DNA of 64,000 bases from Congeria kusceri (taxonomy: Eukaryota; Mollusca; Bivalvia; Myida; Dreissenidae), in the NCBI GenBank assembly GCA_027627225.1, contig CM051027.1, forward strand, positions 90,642,151 to 90,706,150, read 5' to 3'. Positions 50,068 to 62,883 of the stretch are shown in pieces. The translations under genes were made by a program, and so were the position numbers. The notes beneath the pieces were generated by a model, which was not told where the DNA came from, did no database searches, and saw only the letters and a list, made by a program, of their open reading frames with translations. Each line of letters opens with the position of its first letter. The stretch's first letter is position 1.

Positions 50068-50480
50068 ATTTGTTGGTTTTGGTAGAATATCGATTTTAAT
50101 TCACGTTGATCAAAGATATTTTTATTTTGACGAGTGGCGCTGCCACGAGTGAAAAAAATATTTTCTATGATCACGAGTGAATGAAAAGTCGAAACTCTAC
50201 CGAAACCAACGAATTTTATTTGTATTTTATGCTTTTTTTTCCACCGTTTTTTTATATTACTTTAATTGCAATCTAAGTGGGTTTTATCGGAAAATATCGC
50301 GGGACTCATTTGAAATTTTGAGTCCGGCATCGTTGACGGTCCGTTTTCATTTACTGTTTCAAATCGGGAACCAGTATAAAACAGTAAACATTATCAGAGT
50401 GGTAATTTCCATCGTTTTAACCAGTGAATGACCAATTTTATTTCACTAATAGTTCCCTATAAATTACTGGAAAACATAAC
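50068..50480. repeat. Palindromic dispersed element R5, copy 2
   Basis: 'ATATTTGTTGGTTTTGGTAG' and 'AATATCGATTTTAATTCAC' are mirrored by 'GAGTGAATGAAAAGTCGAAA' and 'CTCTACCGAAACCAACGAAT'. Inside is the smaller inverted motif GTGGCGCTGCCAC. The downstream part ('TTTATTTCACTAATAGTTCCC') matches 13830-13880 of copy 1. The open frame across 50177-50431 lies within this repeat and is not a gene. Confidence 0.72.
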
Positions 50481-50831
50481 ATAAATTGTTTTCGTTGATA
50501 AAACATATATGATAATTTTCACTAAGGACTATTTTGGGTGTTGCTATTTATATTTTATTCTGGCGACTATCTGTCTCTCTTCAGACACACTCTTCACAAG
50601 ATGAATGTGCTTTGTCGTCTGCAGAAGACAAAATATAACTTTCAAGATAACTCATCAACATGATTAATTCATATTAAATAATAAAGCTAAAGCAGCGCAA
50701 GAAATTGTTGTTGTTTTTTCATTCTTCTATTTAATAAAATATAATTTACCATCCTTATATGTTATATATATACAAAAGTACTGGTTAAAATTTTAAATAC
50801 GTCATTTAAACATCGGTTATATAAATTGTAC
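50481..50831. other. Unassigned DNA
   Basis: No feature recognised. Confidence 0.4.
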
Positions 50832-51050
50832 AGAACAGAATAGAACAGAACAGACCTTTATTATGTTCCACATATCACATTATACAAAATACGTGTATTG
50901 TGACAAGAGGTGAGCATATAATTCACATAAAACATTTTCACAAAACATCAGATAATACTTGTGATAACTGGGATAATATTTAGGTGTGGGGGGGGGGTGA
51001 TCTGGTGTGTTTGATGTATATATCGAAATAATATAAAACTATATAAAGGC
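50832..51050 (-). mobile_element. LINE 3' end relic with (TTCTG)n-type tail
   Basis: On the minus strand 'AACATAATAAAGGTCTG' runs into 'TTCTGTTCTATTCTGTTCTG', the same signal-plus-pentanucleotide tail as the fragment at 37493-37890. The 5' limit is uncertain and no coding part was recognised. A G9 run occurs near 50989. Confidence 0.5.
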
Positions 51051-53065
51051 GATAACTAACAAACTATATAGTGGACATAAAGGTCGTATTCATTAATACA
51101 GGTTACCAGCTGGAGATAGCAACAGGTCAGTCGGTGAGACGTAAGGAAATAAGAAAAAGCAATCTTGTTACAACATCCGTTTTTATGTACTCCCATAAAT
51201 GTACAGCATAAAATCGAAACAAATGCCTATAATATATGGATATATCGTCATACATCTCTGAATTTTCGTATACTAATGAAATAAGGATGCAAAAGTGTGA
51301 AGTAAATTTAGATGTTTAATATATAATGGAGACAACGGCTTGAAGTCTAGTGCAAGACCCGGTGACTCAATGCAACCATTAGAGAAATTTCGCTCTTGTT
51401 GTTTGAACACATGCACAAGAGACGTCACATCACGCCTGCGCAGAGAATAGAGACGGTTGCAATGCAGAGTGCAGACAAGTTAAAGTTTCAGAAGTTATCA
51501 TGGTTATTTCATTGAGTTGGAACAGGGAACTGTGCACGAACATAACAAATAGATTCAGCTAATGTACATTTCCCTTACTTAATCTCCATTTCAGTTCTCC
51601 ACAAACATTCCGTTTAACAGTATAAAATCAAGGATTGGTTTGCTTTTACTAGTAGTTGGTCGTTGAAACAAAAACAATCTTGCACTTGTTTTATTCTCCA
51701 AAGCAATTTGACTGGTCGCTAGGCCAAAACATTCGTGATTATTAGCGACAGTGCATCGTATATACTATATTACATTTATTGGTAATGAACTGTATATTTA
51801 TTCATTCTGCTGGTCCTTACGGTTTACGCATATACCCATAATCATTCAAAATTGACCGCGTGTGTGTCAGTTGATGATTTCGAGCTTTCGGATAAGACGA
51901 AATGCTTGGATGACAATAATGAGAAAAAAGTAGAATAATAAGTAGTGAATGTACTGATTTAAATCGTGAATATATGTATGACATATCTGAATGAATAACT
52001 TAAACATTATTTCGAGCTATAGATATATCGCATGGGTTTGCCATGCATGTGGTGGGTAGGTATAAGTTATTGTCAGCGTCTGTTTAAATACATATTTCGA
52101 GATATATTCTTAAATATAACGCGTATTGTTATTCAGAAGTGTAGATAAATGCAGAGTATATGAAAGTTCATAAATGTAATAAAGTCTACAGCTATCTGTT
52201 ATTAAACTTAATAAATAAATAAAGGATGGAATTAATTCACACGTCATTATTTAACAATAACGGGATCACAATACCCTCCCAGGAAATAACAATGGCGTAT
52301 CCTTATGTGATGAGGTTGAGTATTATTCTAATAACAGGCAACGAATAAATAAATCAACATTACACATTGATAGTGTATGCGTTGTGTCACGAAAACATTA
52401 AAGTCCGTTTTATCAATGTCCATGCTAGCCTATATGTGTTTCTTTTCAATTTTAGTAAAGTCTAACATATTGTTATAATATTCAAAATCCAGTACAGTTC
52501 AATATATATTGGTATATAGTTACAGCTCTATTAGGCAGACACATATGACAACCTGAAGATCGATATCTTAGGATTTGTTTCACATATTGTTACTTCACAA
52601 TAACTCGAGGGCTGTCTTGAGGACGCAAGATAAGGTTATGAATAGTGTTACATATAATACATATCTTAGAAACGTTCATACCGGTGAGATTTTCGTATGT
52701 TTTTACTCACATCAAATCACTTTGATATCGGAATGACGCCATCCACTCCACTTTGAGATACGTTTGCAGAAATGTGAGAGACTGTCCGGACAGATTTGGG
52801 AAACACCAATGTTTCTTACAATGCTTAGTTTACATCACAGTCCATTTGCCAACATACTGTATTTCTTTAAGGGGAAATACCGATACGCACCTGCCTAAAC
52901 ATGCACACCTTTTAAGATCGGGATTTTTTGATAATGCAGTGTTCTATACATGTTATCATTGTCATAGGACATACATGCCCCTATTAAACTGTACGTTTCC
53001 TATAGTAGTTTGATTTCATTGAACACGAAGAACATTAATTACAAGCATTTAGCGTATTTCGAGGC
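51051..53065. other. Unassigned DNA
   Basis: No gene recognised. 'ACGTCACATCACGCCTGCGC' near 51422 stands out as locally GC-rich but has no further context. Confidence 0.4.
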
Positions 53066-53080
53066 AAACAGCACAGAATG

Positions 53081-53349
53081 TTTGTCTTATGTTTTTGTTT
53101 GGAATTTTCGCCGTATTAAACAGTATTTCAGTCATATGACGGCGGACAGTTAACCTACTCACACTTGTCCTGGGTAAAGCTGGTTTAGCAGTACTAAGTG
53201 CACATACTTATGCTAGTAACTGACAACTGCCCTACTTGAATCAGAGGTAAGGGGAGAATGGCTGTAAAAATAATTTCATGATCAATCCACACACAAGTTA
53301 TTGGAATCGTACCCGCGATCCTCGGATTTGTAGCTAGCCGGCCCGGCGT
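53081..53349 (-). mobile_element. tRNA-derived SINE, full-length-like copy with 12-bp target duplication
   Basis: CAGCACAGAATG occurs immediately on both sides (53069-53080 and 53350-53361). On the minus strand the element starts with a tRNA-like head that includes 'GGATCGCGGGTACGATTCC', a good B box (GGTACGATTCC). It then has the central domain shared with the copies at 20.2 and 24.3 kb, and ends in an A-rich tail near 53081-53110. A minus-strand open frame at 53194-53379 is part of the SINE and not a gene. The structure is that of a V-SINE-like mollusc element. Confidence 0.88.
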
Positions 53350-53554
53350 CAGCACAGAATGAGAAATACATAAGAACATTGAACAACAATATTAAACACA
53401 TTGAAAATACATGTATATCAAAAAGACATATATAATTTGAGATCTTTTAGCGTTTCTTACACCGAGTCGCCACAATAAATTATACATGTATTTACATTAT
53501 TCATCCACATTCTATCGTAAATATATACCGGTCAATTGTGTAAGAGTAAAGCTA

Positions 53555-53640
53555 CTTTAAACCGGTCTTATACCAGATATGCGTGGTATTGACCGTTCCA
53601 AGGTGGTTACCCCAGTTTTATTATATTTATGTTTAATTAA
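53555..53640 (+). repeat. Dispersed repeat R3, partial copy
   Basis: 'TTAAACCGGTCTTATACC' then 'TTGACCGTTCCAAGGTGGTTACCCC' marks the 5' part of the family defined at 7140-7350. A possible downstream scrap with the TGTTTTGTGTTTTTGTTATG stretch is at about 54390-54530. Confidence 0.55.
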
Positions 53641-53649
53641 TAGACTATT

Positions 53650-56100
53650 TATTAATAGTCATTATTGCCTACGACCTAACATTTATTGCACTTTTGATTT
53701 CAGAAGATGTAGCTACACTGAGAAAATTAGCTTCATGTCGGTTTGAAAGTTTAAAGTTTAAGAACAAACAAGAAAATTGTATAAAATTGTTTTTCCTAAT
53801 ATCTAACATTCTTTCTGTTTTACTGATTGATTGTTTTCTTTATGAGAATTTATGTAGCTTAACGACATGTGTATGCATGTGTAAGAAGTATGCAAACAAA
53901 GCTTGTTGCGTATTCTTCGTATTGTGTATTTGATATACCTTATTATGCCTTCATTTTCAGTTTGAACTTATTTTGTCTAACTAAGACATAGCATTCTGAT
54001 TTTCATTACAATTCAGTATAAAAGAGATATTGTTGAATATATGGCAGAATTTATAACCGTTGAAGCTCAATATTTCGTTTCAGGTTTATGGTTCGGTTGT
54101 TATTTTCTTTACCCATATATTGCTTTGACTAAGTAATGTGAGATACTGTGTTGTTGGTTTGTATGTATATATGGCTACAGCAGTTTGCGTCATTTTTTGT
54201 TTTTAATTTGTATGTAGATATGTAATAATATAATACAAATATTTTAATAATAATAGCACACAAAAAAACACAATCAGTTTTAAAAAAGATCCTTCTCCGC
54301 AAAATGATATGATTATGTGTATGTAGTGTGTCATATGCATATATGTCGTCATATGTGCCATGTACGGTGTATTAGTTTTAGATTTCAATAAGATGTTTTG
54401 TGTTTTTGTTATGTGTTTGTGATCTGTGCTGTATTGAATTGACCTAAAATAATGAACCATATGATGCAAGTACAATGTAAAGGTTTCTGTCCAGTTGATA
54501 AGGTGGAGTTTCATATTTTTTGTATTCACTTACTATTGTCATCCACGCATTACTTCTTATCCGAATGCTTGACTTAATGCTATCAATTTAGACACAATAG
54601 GAACTTTGTCAGACTGCTCTTGGATCATTAATTAAATCGGCGATAAATTCAAATGAATCTCATATAAGAATGAGATGGTGTGCTAATGAGCATTATTGTA
54701 AATGCATACGGTAGTTTCTCCTGATAGCAGACGATCAAAAGATTGACCTGGAACAACCGACAACATATCACATATATTTCAACGGGAAGATTAATATTAG
54801 ACAGTGCATGGTTCTCATTCTCATCGATCAAAGCTGCTGTTTATTGCCAGTGTTTTACATCGCTCGCATCAGGCGTAAGTGAAATTTTTCATATAATTCA
54901 GTGAAGAATAAATAATTGTTCTATTTTTTTTTCCGTAGATATGATCCATTTTTAATTTTTACTATATAATCACATATAAATAAATATTGAATCGACATTG
55001 AGATGTTAAAATGGTAATCTGGGATTTGCAAAATTTTATAAAAGACATTTTTCGGCTGAAAATTATCTACATTCGTCTTAGAGGTGAAACATTACCTTGC
55101 GTCCGGCTTAATGAGATAATGATAAATGCTTCGGTATATGTTTGCAGAAGCAATCTATAGAACAAACACACAAAAGCTATCTGTTGTGAATCATGATAGC
55201 GGGTTTGCGACAAGCAAGTAGAGACACACCTATACGTTAATATTACTGATATCAGCTGCATATGCTTTAACATTAAAAACAGAAATTCCGGGACACATGT
55301 TTATATCTTCTGATATCAAACTATTTTGTCGAAATTAACTTAGTTGGACTTGTGCGTATTGTTTATAAAATATGTTTTGCTATGGCTGACGCATTTGATC
55401 TAGCATGGAATGATGTAGTTTCATGTCTATGGATTGTCTATCAACTTGCGAACTACAATTTCTTTTTGAAAGGTACTGCACCTGGAAAGTATATTGGCAC
55501 ATAGTCTGTGTTTACTTTAAACAATTTCTTTTCACATAATTAAGATAGTTAATAATATTTATTGTTCTTTTTTCATTGTGTGTTGATCCTCTAAAAATAA
55601 TTTTTAATGAGGATATAAACTGGTTAAATGATTCAATTTAAGCACAGTAGTGAATGGGCACGTCAAAACATACATGTTCATGGATTTAATATTATAGCTT
55701 CTATTATGATGATAACACTTTCTTGAAAGGCCTCGATATTCATAGATCAGCGCCACAGTTATTATTCAACGAAAAGCTACAAGCCAAGGTGTTGGTATTT
55801 TTTTTCCTATTAAACGAAAAATATTTCATAAATATAAGGTCACAATACTCTAAACTTAAAATGATTTTGAACTAATCGTAGGCGTCCCCACTAGAATAGA
55901 TATTAAGACCATGCTACGTCTTTAAATAATCAACTATCATTGCCTTATAAATAATAAAGAACTGTAATCACATGTTCGTTATTTGATAGGTATTAACAAT
56001 TAGTAACTGTTTACAGTTTATTATACACTCTTCACAAAATTCATGTGATCAGAGGTGAAGAAAAAGAATACAGTATGTATTACAATACATGCAGTGTAAA
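53650..56100. other. Unassigned AT-rich DNA
   Basis: No supported gene. A frame at 53694-53933 follows 'TTTTGATTTCAG', but its composition and low complexity do not suggest protein. The minus-strand 108-codon frame at 54203-54529 is also unremarkable. Confidence 0.4.
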
Positions 56101-56103
56101 ATG

Positions 56104-56948
56104 GTAAACATACAATTACAATTACTTTACAATTACATGCATTTATATAGCGCAAAGATTATACAATATTATATTGCGCTTCACATTTACATAGCGCACA
56201 TTTGATAAATAAATGAATACATATTACGCACGACAATATTATACTACATAATTATATACACACGATAGAACCTAAACATTCAATATTCAATCAGGATTCT
56301 AGAACTTAGATTCAGAAATATGGATATCAATATTGTTTTATATCACTACAGATGTTTGGTTTTTAAAATAGCACGCTCAGAGCACACTCATGATTCGTGA
56401 CACTGACTATACAAATGTATTTTCAGTTTTGATCTAAAGCTGGCTTCAGACTGAATGTTTTTCAGATAGCTAGGTAGATCATTCCACCATTTAGGACCAA
56501 CGACAGCCAAAGACCTATCTGCTAGTTGTGTTCGCCGTCTAGGGATTTTGAAGCTAGTATCACTTTGTGATCGCAGACTGTACCGCCCTCGAGTTTGAAC
56601 AAACATTTCCCTGAGATACACTGGAGCTGTACCATTGATGACACGGAACACTATAACTAGGACTTTGAACATAACTCTAGCTTTAACTGGAAGCCAATAT
56701 AATTCTTTCAGAAGTTCAGAACTTGACTGTTTATAAGAAGCATTCATTACTGCTCGAGCGGCATAATTTTGGACTCGCTGTAGTTTGTTGGTTTGGTAGA
56801 TTGCAATTTCAGTAAAAAGACCGTTACAGAAATCAATACGGGAATGAACCAATCCATGCACTAATGATTCAGTTGACTTTTGGGTGAGATGTTGCACAAG
56901 TATTTTCCAGGCTGTAAAGGTCAGTATAAACGAGTAACTGTAGTACAT
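56104..56948 (-). pseudogene. 5'-truncated LINE, L2/CR1-like ORF2 C-terminus
   Basis: The minus-strand frame at 56388-56948 gives about 170 residues typical of the C-terminal end of CR1/L2-group retrotransposon polyproteins. Landmarks in order are 'LTQKSTESLVHGLVHSRIDF', 'NKLQRVQNYAARAVMNA', 'LLKELYWLPVKARVMFKVLV', 'GRYSLRSQSDTSF' and 'AVVGPKWWNDLP'. The stretch is one uninterrupted frame, so it is fairly young. The endonuclease and the reverse transcriptase core are missing. Downstream on the minus strand the 3' end contains 'GCGCTATATAAATGCATG' followed by ATTGTA-type repeats near 56110-56140, the usual terminus of such LINEs. The true 5' junction lies near 56905-56948. The leading residues before 'LTQKS' may be flank. 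Confidence 0.9.
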
Positions 56949-57059
56949 AGGTGGCTAAAGAATTATGATATATAACTACGCGCAATAGTATTTCTTTCAT
57001 CGGAGTACAAAAATTGTTTTAATTTTTTTTTTAACATTTTAAGGGTTATAGTTGCCAGG

Positions 57060-57420
57060 TGTTTTTTTTTAAGTTTGCAATACATAGGCTACAAACTAAC
57101 TCAATCGTGTTAGCTTTCTAACATCTGTTTCTGACATGATATTCTGAAGTATTTACAGGTATTCTTCTTATAAAAGGTAAAAATCGTTTTCTTTCATTAT
57201 TAAAATAGGGACATTTAAATAGGTAATGAAATTCATCTCCAATACCATTTAAATTACATAGGTAACATATTCTGTCTTGTCTATCTATGCCAAGTCATCT
57301 ACTTTTTTCTATAGGCATATGGTTAATATGAATATAGGTGCTACCTAGTTAACGGGCAAAAGCATATTTATTTAACAGTATAAAAAAATATTTAGTGTCA
57401 ATTTTTATTGAGCTACTTCT
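57060..57420 (-). pseudogene. Older LINE relic (zinc-knuckle-like C-terminus)
   Basis: On the minus strand a broken frame reads 'STYIHINHMPIEKSR', then 'RQDRICYLCNLNGIGDEFHY' and 'LFKCPIFNNERKRF'. The C-x2-C..H..C pattern is typical of the C-terminus of several non-LTR retrotransposon ORF2 proteins. Stops interrupt it on both sides. It lies just upstream, on the same strand, of the younger LINE at 56104-56948 but belongs to a different type. Confidence 0.72.
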
Positions 57421-57499
57421 TATGTTCTTAGTACACTGTAATCAGCAGTGTTTCAAACCTAATTATAAATATCATTTTCATTATCTGTATTACACCACT

Positions 57500-58960
57500 G
57501 ATCTAATTACAAATGTTGAGGGTGGTTTTCTATGCAAAAATATTTTGTTTGAAAATGTTCATTTAATAAAATAATTGCAATTTTCATCAAAATTCATTTG
57601 CCCCTATGGATGAACAAAATCTAAATTCAATTATAGTTGAAATAACGTCTACATACACACTTTTGGTGTCTTATACAAGCAATAATAGAAGATTATAAAG
57701 TAAGACAATATAAGGCATTAAAGAAAATAAAATCATGAATATTTATTAATTTTCTATGGTAGTTAAGCAAAAACTTGAAGCTGACAGAACAGCGAAAATA
57801 ATCTGTTATCTAAAAGAACTTGGTTTTCCTGGACTTGTATGTGTTTCACTTAAATCTTATTGTTTATTTTCATTTATAACATTTATTTTTCATTTATAAC
57901 ATTTATTTGACTGAAATAAAAAGAAAGAAAGAAAGAAAGAAACACATTGATCGTGAACTTTTTGAAACACTGAGGAAAAACTAACAAACCAGGTAAAAAT
58001 TAGGCAGCTTTATTTAGGCAAAATCTCAACAATAATTATCAAACGTGGCAAAATTTGTGCAATTTAAGTTAAATACACCATTTAAACAATTTTAACAAAA
58101 TATTTAATAATTAAAAGCAATTATTTGAGTGAATTATAGATTTTGTTTTCAAACTTAGGTTCCCTGTGGGTACACAAAATGTCACCAACACCCTTTACTG
58201 TTTTCAACTCTGACGCAACACACTATGCATGAAAAATAAGGTGTCTGTTTACATCTTTTCCATTTATTTTCATGTCATTTGTGTATAAACTGTATGTTGG
58301 CAATTTAGGCTGTATATGCTGCTAATTTATGATGCATCTTCACCAACTGGCACAGTCAGAGAATCGTGTGTACTGTGCTTATCACCAGGTTAGACATCCA
58401 GGGAAGCATTCTGTGTGATCTGTGGCAATTATCTTCCTTCAGCTGCAAAAATGTTTAGTAATAATCAAATAACTGATTATATTCAATATAGTTAACAATA
58501 TGCATACACAACTGTCCAATATATGTGCAACCTAACCTAAGGCATATTTTTCAGTGTATGGTAATTTGGTAAAGCAAATTTATGTCAAAACTGGTGCATT
58601 ACTTTTTACTATTTTCATACAAATCCTTTTAGAAAAACATGCGCACACATTCATAAGCAAAGTAACATATATCTAGTATAAGGCGTCAACTATTACACAT
58701 TAGTAAACAAAGCTGACAAAGTGTCTTGAGGCCTCAACACTAAGGGACTGACAATAAAGTAGGCCTATTATGTTCGGATTCTATAAGACATTATACATGT
58801 ACCCAATTCTGTCAATTTCTTCTGGTCTTACTTAGAAGTGTTTCATTTCCCTATCAAAATTCATATGTACGATCTGATGATGGTTAGTTATTTTATTTGG
58901 TTCTGAATTTTTTTCAGTAAGACATTTCTTCTTGCTTCTTGCTTTGACATTTTTTTTTTT
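57500..58960. other. Unassigned DNA with (GAAA)n at 57920-57942
   Basis: 'GACTGAAATAAAAAGAAAG' with the GAAA run looks like the 3' tail of a plus-strand retroelement. I could not identify the body upstream. 'ATTTATAACATTTATTTTTC' is directly repeated just before. The rest shows nothing. Confidence 0.45.
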
Positions 58961-58964
58961 TATA

Positions 58965-59530
58965 CCCCGAACATAGGTGACTTTCGGTTACTTTCGGTTT
59001 CGATTTCTCATGTGTTTTTTTTTCGCCACATCGTATGAACATGTATAAAAATAATTTTAAAAAAGAAGAATGTGCTTATATAAAAAAAATAACACGTAAT
59101 AGACAATATTCAGAATTAAAAATTGAGAATAAAACAGGCATCGTATGAACTGTGTGGCGAAATTTGCCGACAGTTACCGACATCAGCCGATTTTAGAAAG
59201 AAAAACGCGGGAAATGATTTCAGGTGTATTACCTTGATGACGTCACAGTTGTAACGCACAATTGGTTCCCGACCCGACCTTTAAGTGCTATGTTTAGGCT
59301 GGATAACAGATAAAAGGAAAAAGCGCGAAAAAAACTATATTTGGTATAAATATTGAGAATAATTCGCAATATATCAGGTCAAAATATGTTGCATTATTTA
59401 CTTAAGTAGGTATATATATATACACACAAGTATCTATCGGATTCTTATTTTACTGCAATTTTACGTCGCAACCGGTTTTCGCGAAAACCGGAAACGGCCG
59501 AAAACGTTTGGGTTGCATAGGTATATCCAA
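58965..59530. repeat. CpG-bearing segment with inverted motifs (possible MITE)
   Basis: It begins TATACCCCGAACATAGGTGA with 'CTTTCGGTTACTTTCGGTTT' and ends 'CGGCCGAAAACGTTTGGGTT' then 'GCATAGGTATA', loosely inverted. 'CATCGTATGAAC' occurs twice (59030, 59140), 'GCCGACAGTTACCGACATCAGCCGA' -like repeats follow, and TGACGTCA occurs near 59241. The termini match only loosely, so the transposon reading is tentative. Confidence 0.35.
59472..59491. repeat. Perfect 20-bp palindrome
   Basis: CCGGTTTTCGCGAAAACCGG is its own reverse complement, inside the CpG-bearing segment. Confidence 0.95.
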
Positions 59531-59539
59531 AAACTGATA

Positions 59540-60635
59540 TATACAAAGTCTAAAATTAGTTATTGCTTGAACATTTATATTAGGCAAAGCTCAATAAAAA
59601 TCTGTACACCCATAGGCACTACTAACTAGACATTTGCCTAATCAGCTATAACTGTTTATTTTGAGCCCGAATTTCTCAAAATGTTTCAAAAACACACAAT
59701 AATATATTACACTTCAATTTATAGAAATTTCCTATATCTGATATTCGTTTTAATACAAAACTTAACAAAAATAAAATACAATGTCAAAACAAAAATATCG
59801 CAAAAATGCGAAAACAAAATAAAGTCAAGTTCACTGTTATAAATTGGGAGTTAATATTTTCGTTATTTTACCTTTCTGTTGATTAAAAATCATAAAAAAA
59901 TAATTATTTAGTTAATTTCAATCTAAATAAGAACAAACATTTTCTTATAATAATGACTCCATAAATCATTACGTGGAATCCGGCCTCTTACATACCAAAG
60001 AAAATCCATCAATGAACGCACAAATAAAGTATATATTTCGCCATGTGAGTGTCTCTGAGACACCATAACCCGACACTTGCTTTGGATAATAATTTTAATT
60101 TTATCATTGTGTTCCAACCCATGTTGAAAGCAAACATTATAATAATCCATTTTTAAATATAGATGTTCACTTATATTGAACATTCCCTGTGCTTCTGTGA
60201 TATATGTATCATCACCTTTACATATTTGGAACTATTTTAGAACGGGCGGTTGGCAATTCTATAGGAAATCTACCGACATGAATTTGCATCATCCCATGAA
60301 ATACGCACGAAAAATTCATTAACACTGGTTATTGCACGTACTTAATCAAATTAGATATTTAAAAAAAGCGTAATATATGTTATACTCAATACACAGCAAA
60401 TCCGGGACAACCCGATCGCATGCGGACACCATATCCACTCCACCACTGCTATCTAAATAGTGTTACAGTGTTAGTGTTATAGTTCTTGTCCGCGTTTTTC
60501 ATTGTTTAAGTCCGATGTTCCTCTGGAATTGATCGTTAAACTAAAATAATTACGTTGCTCTCACGTTTATTGGAATTATTTGCAGTCTAATGCAATTCAA
60601 TATAAGAATAATGAAACTCCCGAGACATCACCAGG
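59540..60635. other. Unassigned AT-rich DNA
   Basis: A minus-strand open frame of 86 codons at 59923-60183 has no recognised domain. No other feature is supported. Confidence 0.4.
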
Positions 60636-60639
60636 AGAG

Positions 60640-60830
60640 AAACCCTTATTAACATCCGCTGGTCCTTTATATAAGGCAAGTGACCAATAGTCTATACAAG
60701 ACAGGACAATACGCACAACATAACAAAAACATAAAACAGATTAATACTGGGTCACCGCCTTGGAACGGTCAATGCAAATAATTGGGGTTTAAACCGGTTT
60801 AAAGCCATTCCGAACCTCACATTTAGCCCA
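60640..60830 (-). repeat. Dispersed repeat R3, minus-strand copy
   Basis: Read on the minus strand it gives 'TTTAAACCGGTTTAAACCCC', 'TTGACCGTTCCAAGGCGGTG', a TGTTTTATG-rich stretch and 'TTTCTCTCCTGGTGATGTCT'. It is the best-preserved member of the family and useful for defining its consensus. Confidence 0.68.
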
Positions 60831-60834
60831 GATT

Positions 60835-62860
60835 TAATCACAATACACACACTTATACAGAGAAATTGGGCCGAAACAACCAGTCTTGCAGTTACATTCA
60901 TATGCATTGCCTAAAAGTGACTGAAACATAGTAAGGCTTCATGAAAACAATAGTCTGTAAATACTCAACACATTTAGAAGAATTTACATTTGATAAACTA
61001 CCAACTTAGCATCGTACTTACAGAAAAATGTGTACGAATCTAAGTACAAGAAAGGTCTTCACACAAACAGGTTTCACTTACATTATAAGTTTTAACGCTA
61101 CTGCTAACAGCCTCTGAAGACTGAAAATATGACAACATTGATCGAGATATGTGTTCGTGATAGTTCGTATTTTATCGCTAGAACTAGTGTCAGAGTCTGA
61201 TATGCATGTGTGTTCCCGTGCTGACGATTCGATGACCGACCAATCAGAATTAATATTAGTAAAGTGACAATCGTACTTTTAGTACGATTCGTTTTTAACG
61301 GCCCACTCCTCTTAAATTCATAGGTAGCACTATACAGTTTCAAAAATTCGATTTGGCAGGGGAGAAAATTCTAATAAATAGGGATACAGTGAAACTGAGC
61401 AGCATTTTGAGTGTTTTAGAAGGTGTAAGTATCAGATTTAAGGGCTGGATTTTTGAATTGCATGCTTTGTGACTTCGAAATATGCCCTGTGTGAAGCCAG
61501 TGTATGTGTTGAGCCACCTTGCGCACGAGGATTCCTAGCTCTGAACGGCATTTTGGCAGGATATTTAAAAGGGCGTACATACGTAGGAATCTATTGGAAA
61601 ATCTGAATGGTTTATCCCCGTTTGCTCAGTTGCAAGCAAGTATCTGGTAAATTACGCAGACAGGCGTGCAGTGTTTGAGGTGCTCGTATTTGCAGGGAAG
61701 TTGCAAATTGATGTAGAAAATCACTGAAATTGTCGCGAAAACTGGTGACATTTATTTTCCCTACATTTTTGTGAAGCCACAGCTACAACCATATTGAAAT
61801 TATTTCTGGTTTGTTTTCATCTGTTGACATAATCAGTGTGTGCAAGACGACTCGAACCCAGACTCCACCAGACCGAGTCCGAAGCCCGAGAAACTTTATA
61901 GTGCCCCCATATAAAGGCAACCTGTTTCTGTTGCGATGGGTGGACGACATTTTTACTTGAATTACATTATTGGTTATAATACATTAATATACCGGGTAAA
62001 TTGTAACTATGAAACTAATATATCGCTATACGGTCGCAAATTCTGAATTGGTTTCTGTGTGTGTATTTAATTTGTTTTGGTAAATTTATCGTTCAATGCA
62101 GTACGTTAATTAAAACGCGGTATCTATTTGAACGGGAAACACAAGTAATTATGAAACAGAAGCAGATACAATTGTATTTCTGTGTTGTTTGATTGCCATG
62201 TACGATATTCTACATTAGCAAAATTGCATGATTATTTATTAGTATTCATATTACATTTGTCTGTTGGTGTTCAGTAATGGTATGATTGTCAAATCAGTGA
62301 AAACCTCGATCACGTTTCGACAATTTGTAGAATGAAATATAACACAAAAACATACAGGCCTTTTAGAGCTGTACTGGAAGATTGGTAAGCGACAACAATC
62401 TGTTCGTGTTAACATAATCGTATAACGTCAATTACAAAACAAGTACTTAAACAAGTTTTAGCCCTGTGCTTTATTCAAAACATTATAATGTCATCAACAT
62501 CAAACGCTGGTTGTTTACAATGACCACAGTAAGGCATCCATGCCCATACAGAACTTCTTGGTACAACAAGCCAGTTTAAATTAACTGCTATGACGTAAAA
62601 GAATATGAATATCAAAGATAAACTTATCATTTTACTAATAGAAATATAATTTAATTTTTAATCTGGACTTTTTGGAATTGTTTTTAAGTATATAAATGTA
62701 ATATACTCTAATACATATATCGATATCATAATAATTCCCTATATCAATGAAGTAACGGTGTACGAGTGTGGTGTAATGCCGCGAATTTAAATCACCCAGT
62801 TGACAGTTTGCAATTAATTAAGGTCAAGAGCTTGCGCTTGTGACGGGTGATGTGACGAAT
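60835..62860. other. Unassigned DNA
   Basis: Slightly less AT-rich around 61100-61920. No reading frame or repeat could be supported. Confidence 0.4.
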
Positions 62861-62883
62861 AGATTCCGTTCTCTTTGCTGATT

